NCBI RefSeq assembly: GCF_014652815.1
Contig: NZ_BMZN01000006.1
Span: 64,583 to 128,582, forward strand
Direction of reading: 5' to 3'
Length of the DNA: 64,000 nt
Source: Alcaligenes pakistanensis
GTDB lineage: Bacteria > Pseudomonadota > Gammaproteobacteria > Burkholderiales > Burkholderiaceae_B
Position 1 is the stretch's first letter. Each line of letters begins with the position of its first letter. Below are positions 61,726 to 64,000 of this stretch, in pieces. The translations under genes were made by a program, and so were the position numbers. The notes under the pieces are model-generated. The model was not told where the DNA came from. It searched no databases and saw only the letters and a program-made list of their open reading frames with translations.

Positions 61726-61895
61726 CCATGCCCCCGTTCATGCCTCAAAAATACTTTGGCGGGGCTTGGCGCTGCTTAGAACGCCGGGCAACAAAAAAGC
61801 CCCAGAGATCAATGCTTTGGGGCTTTTCTTGGCACAGCTTGGAGCTGTGTGCATGTATTCTGGTAGGCAGTACTGGAACGGGGGTGTTTTTCTAG
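61726..61895 (+). repeat. Diverged repeat, copy 2, beside the integrase fragment
   Basis: Partner of 57984-58130. It includes a terminator stem AAGCCCC / GGGGCTT (61798-61824) for the integrase, then TTGGCACAGCTTGG and TCTGGTAGGCAGTACTGG. A further short match, CCATGCCCCCAAAAG, lies at 61947-61962. Confidence 0.55.
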
Positions 61896-62024
61896 GGTGT
61901 TGATATGCTTAGACTTCCTCTTTCACGAGCAAGCCGCATACCCCCATCCATGCCCCCAAAAGTTAAAATGCTTCTACAGGGAGCGATGACTCCAGTACGG
62001 ATTAAGCTCGGACACATTTCTGAC

Positions 62025-62050
62025 AGCCCGCCATATGGCGGGCTTTTTTG
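62025..62050 (+). terminator. Terminator upstream of the umuD cassette
   Basis: AGCCCGCC - ATAT - GGCGGGCT is followed by TTTTT. It insulates umuDC from upstream transcription. Confidence 0.88.
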
Positions 62051-62095
62051 TGTCCACAGCCTGTAACACATTAGGGCGCTGATAATGCTAAATTA

Positions 62096-62111
62096 CTGTT
62101 TTTTTATACAG
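62096..62111 (+). promoter_or_regulatory. LexA (SOS) box of umuDC
   Basis: CTGTTTTTTTATACAG matches CTG-N10-CAG, 8 bases before the umuD ATG at 62120. It is preceded by ATGCTAAATTA (extended -10-like), nearly identical to the element at 22138-22162. Confidence 0.9.
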
Positions 62112-62119
62112 CATTTGTC

Positions 62120-62545
62120 ATGACCGCCCCCGCCCCCCTCTCTCAACTACCAGTATACGTCTGGACCACGCCCTCAACGGTGCAGTGTGGATTCCCCAGC
62201 CCTGCTGAAGATCACGCCCAAAAGCGGCTAGACTTGAACGAGCTGCTGATCAATCAGCCAGACGCCACCTTTTTTATGCGTGTGCGCGGCCCCTCCATGC
62301 GTGATGCCGGGATTGACGATGGTGATTATGTGGTGATCGATCGCTCTATCGAAGCTAAGCATGGCCAGGTAGTACTGGCTGTAGTGGATGGCGAGTTCAC
62401 CATCAAGCGCCTTTTCCGCAGAGCCGGCCGGGTAAAGCTACAAGCAGCAAACCCAACATTTTCAGATATTGAATTTCGGGATGGGCAAGAGCTAACGATA
62501 TGGGGAGTAGTGACGTGGACACTCAAAGGCCTGCTCCCCGCATAG
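62120..62545 (+). CDS. umuD: UmuD-type translesion polymerase V subunit (S24 peptidase)
   Basis: The 141-residue protein has the self-cleavage site Cys-Gly in VQCGFPSPAED. The catalytic Ser is in RGPSMRDAGIDDGD and the catalytic Lys in GEFTIKRL. RecA-stimulated cleavage gives UmuD', which joins UmuC as Pol V. Expression under LexA is indicated by the adjacent box. It overlaps umuC by 46 bases. Confidence 0.95.
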   Translation: MTAPAPLSQLPVYVWTTPSTVQCGFPSPAEDHAQKRLDLNELLINQPDATFFMRVRGPSMRDAGIDDGDYVVIDRSIEAKHGQVVLAVVDGEFTIKRLFRRAGRVKLQAANPTFSDIEFRDGQELTIWGVVTWTLKGLLPA

Positions 62546-63822
62546 CCCTCGTAGACGGCAACTCCTTTTACTGCTCCTGCGAGCGGTCGATGCGCCCTGC
62601 TTATGAAGGCCGGCCTTTGGTGGTGCTCTCCAATAACGATGGCTGCGCAATTGCTCGGACACAGGAAGCCAAAGACCTGGGCATCAAAATGGGTGCGCCC
62701 TGGTTCAAGATTAAGCACCTGGCCGACAGTCACGGGCTTATTGCACTGTCCGCCAATTTCAATCTATACGGCGACCTCAGCGGCAGAATGATGAACGTCA
62801 TCGGCCAGTTCTCCCCCAAGCAGGAGATTTACTCAATCGATGAATCCTTTCTGGATCTGACTGGCGTACCCGGCAGCGGCCGGGAAATCGGCGGGGCAAT
62901 CCGTCAGCGCGTCCGTCAATGGGTGGGCATTCCTACTTGCGTGGGCATCGGACCGACAAAGACCCTGGCCAAGCTCGCTAATCATCTGGCCAAGAAGCTG
63001 CCCCGCCTCCAAGGTGTCTGTGATTTGTCGGAGCTTTCCACTGCGGACCTCATGCGTGCCATCCGGCATGTCCCCATTAGTGATGTGTGGGGTGTAGGTA
63101 GGCAGCTTGCGCCAAAGCTTCAAGCACTTGAAATCCATACGGCAGCAGACTTAGCTCAGGCTGATTGGCGCGTAATGCGCGATAAGTTTTCTATTGTGGT
63201 TTCCAAAACGTCAAGAGAGCTGGCCGGGGAGGCTTGCTTGGAGTGGGAAGAGGTGCCAGCGGATAAGCAGCAAATCATGTGCTCTCGCTCATTTGGTCGG
63301 CCTGTATTGGCCCTTGAGGATCTGGAGCAAGCCATCAGCACCTTCGTCAGCCGTGCAGCTGAAAAGCTACGCTCGCAAGAATCCATGACCGCATCGGTCC
63401 TGGTGTTCATTAGAACAAGCTACTTTCGCAACGACCCACAATACTCTGGCGGCACTGTTGCACGCATGCTTGTTCCCACTGACAACACTGTCGATCTGGT
63501 GCAAGCCGCCCTTTCCGCGTTACGAAAGGTCTACCGGGAAGGATTCAAGTACTCCAAGGCAGGCGTATGCCTGCTGGACTTAGCGAGTCAGCAGCAAGTT
63601 GCCTCGCAAGGCAGCCTTTTTTCAGCAGCGCCCCCGTCCACCTCAATGGACAAGCCTGCCCTGATGTCGGTTCTTGACGACCTGAATCAGCGATACGGGC
63701 GCAGCACCATCGCCGCGGCCAGCTCGTTCGCCCCTGACGATGCTGTTTGGAAGATGAAGCAGGAGCGTATGACTCCTGCCTATACAACCGACTGGAGCCA
63801 AGTTGTTGACGTTTGGAAATAG
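62500..63822 (+). CDS. umuC: UmuC-type Y-family DNA polymerase
   Basis: The 440-residue polymerase has the palm motif IALVDGNSFYCSCERSM (first catalytic Asp), YSIDESFLDLTG (second Asp/Glu) and GIGPTKTLAKLANHLAK (HhH). A little-finger domain and the C-terminal UmuC tail complete it. It copies past lesions with UmuD'. The start is ATG 62500 or GTG 62515; both overlap umuD, indicating coupling. Confidence 0.95.
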   Translation: MGSSDVDTQRPAPRIALVDGNSFYCSCERSMRPAYEGRPLVVLSNNDGCAIARTQEAKDLGIKMGAPWFKIKHLADSHGLIALSANFNLYGDLSGRMMNVIGQFSPKQEIYSIDESFLDLTGVPGSGREIGGAIRQRVRQWVGIPTCVGIGPTKTLAKLANHLAKKLPRLQGVCDLSELSTADLMRAIRHVPISDVWGVGRQLAPKLQALEIHTAADLAQADWRVMRDKFSIVVSKTSRELAGEACLEWEEVPADKQQIMCSRSFGRPVLALEDLEQAISTFVSRAAEKLRSQESMTASVLVFIRTSYFRNDPQYSGGTVARMLVPTDNTVDLVQAALSALRKVYREGFKYSKAGVCLLDLASQQQVASQGSLFSAAPPSTSMDKPALMSVLDDLNQRYGRSTIAAASSFAPDDAVWKMKQERMTPAYTTDWSQVVDVWK

Positions 63823-63865
63823 CCAGCCTACTGTCCAAACTAGGTCCTTATATTAGGAGCGTGTC

Positions 63866-64000
63866 ATGTGTGGTCGTTTTAGTCAGCGGGAAGCTGCCGA
63901 GATCTATGCCGCAAAAGTTGGGTGGAAATCCAGCAAGACAGACGTGGGTGAGGGCCTCAAATATAACGTTCCGCCTGGTACGCGCCCCATCGTCCTCCAC
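63866..64000 (+). CDS. YedK/HMCES-type SRAP protein, N-terminal part (cut by window edge)
   Basis: MCGRFSQREAAEIYAAKVG is the SRAP N-terminus: Cys2, exposed after Met removal, crosslinks to abasic sites in single-stranded DNA. The segment YNVPPGTRPIVL fits the family's ...APG... region. AGGAG precedes the ATG. It lies 43 bases after umuC and is probably part of the SOS operon. Confidence 0.9.
   Translation, partial: MCGRFSQREAAEIYAAKVGWKSSKTDVGEGLKYNVPPGTRPIVLH

Overview
The window looks like chromosomal DNA of a betaproteobacterium, most likely Burkholderiales/Alcaligenaceae and Alcaligenes-like. This is an inference from gene families and gene order (pheST-ihfA-merR, a regulatory PTS beside gshB, comM, ubiK, and a phenol plus benzoate catabolic block). 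No 16S rRNA or other taxonomic marker is present. Base composition is moderate, with an AT-rich, decayed stretch at about 55.7-62 kb.

Layout. 1-3.3 kb: the start of an ABC exporter of the Atm1/HMT type (minus strand, cut by the window edge) and an unusual single-chain ECF sigma plus RskA-type anti-sigma membrane protein. 3.4-8.5 kb: rpmI-rplT-pheS-pheT-ihfA-merR, with its own promoter and a terminator. 8.8-17.1 kb: comM, a pentapeptide-repeat protein, an MFS permease, ubiK, a lipoprotein, and a regulatory PTS (ptsI, ptsH, EIIA-Man) joined to gshB. 17.1-19.9 kb: infC (ATC start) and thrS, with a candidate threonine-codon attenuator. The usual thrS-infC-rpmI-rplT-pheST string is therefore split by about 9 kb. 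19.9-27.8 kb: envelope and housekeeping genes (two DUF333 lipoproteins, a PfkB kinase, a small gene behind a LexA box, a WG-repeat protein, a methyltransferase, an NfeD/SPFH pair, a cupin).

28.1-32.8 kb: a purine/pyrimidine-type scavenging operon (NCS2 permease, amidohydrolase, TauE exporter) with two LacI-type operators and a convergent LacI regulator. 33-35 kb: AT-rich spacer with tiny ORFs, then a LysE exporter. 35.0-48.3 kb: aromatic catabolism. This holds benK-benD-benC-benB-benA with a divergent LysR regulator, then dmpPONMLK (multicomponent phenol hydroxylase) with a divergent DmpR-type sigma54 activator. A -24/-12 promoter and a tandem upstream activator site are visible. Both pathways lead to catechol, but no catechol dioxygenase lies in the window. 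49-55.7 kb: small proteins, a polar amino-acid ABC transporter, a lipocalin, a GFA-family protein and RidA.

55.7-62.0 kb is a degraded mobile-element zone. It has an 8-copy octanucleotide repeat, pseudogenes with in-frame stops, a truncated tyrosine integrase, very small phage-like genes, and diverged duplicated segments that may be old attachment regions. It ends in an intact SOS cassette: LexA box, umuD, umuC and the start of a yedK/HMCES-type gene.

The signals most worth a second look are the sigma/anti-sigma fusion, the thrS leader with a Thr-codon peptide and mutually exclusive hairpins, the split translation operon, the shared LexA promoter module in front of an unknown gene, and a 19-codon ORF with a perfect Shine-Dalgarno and its own terminator.
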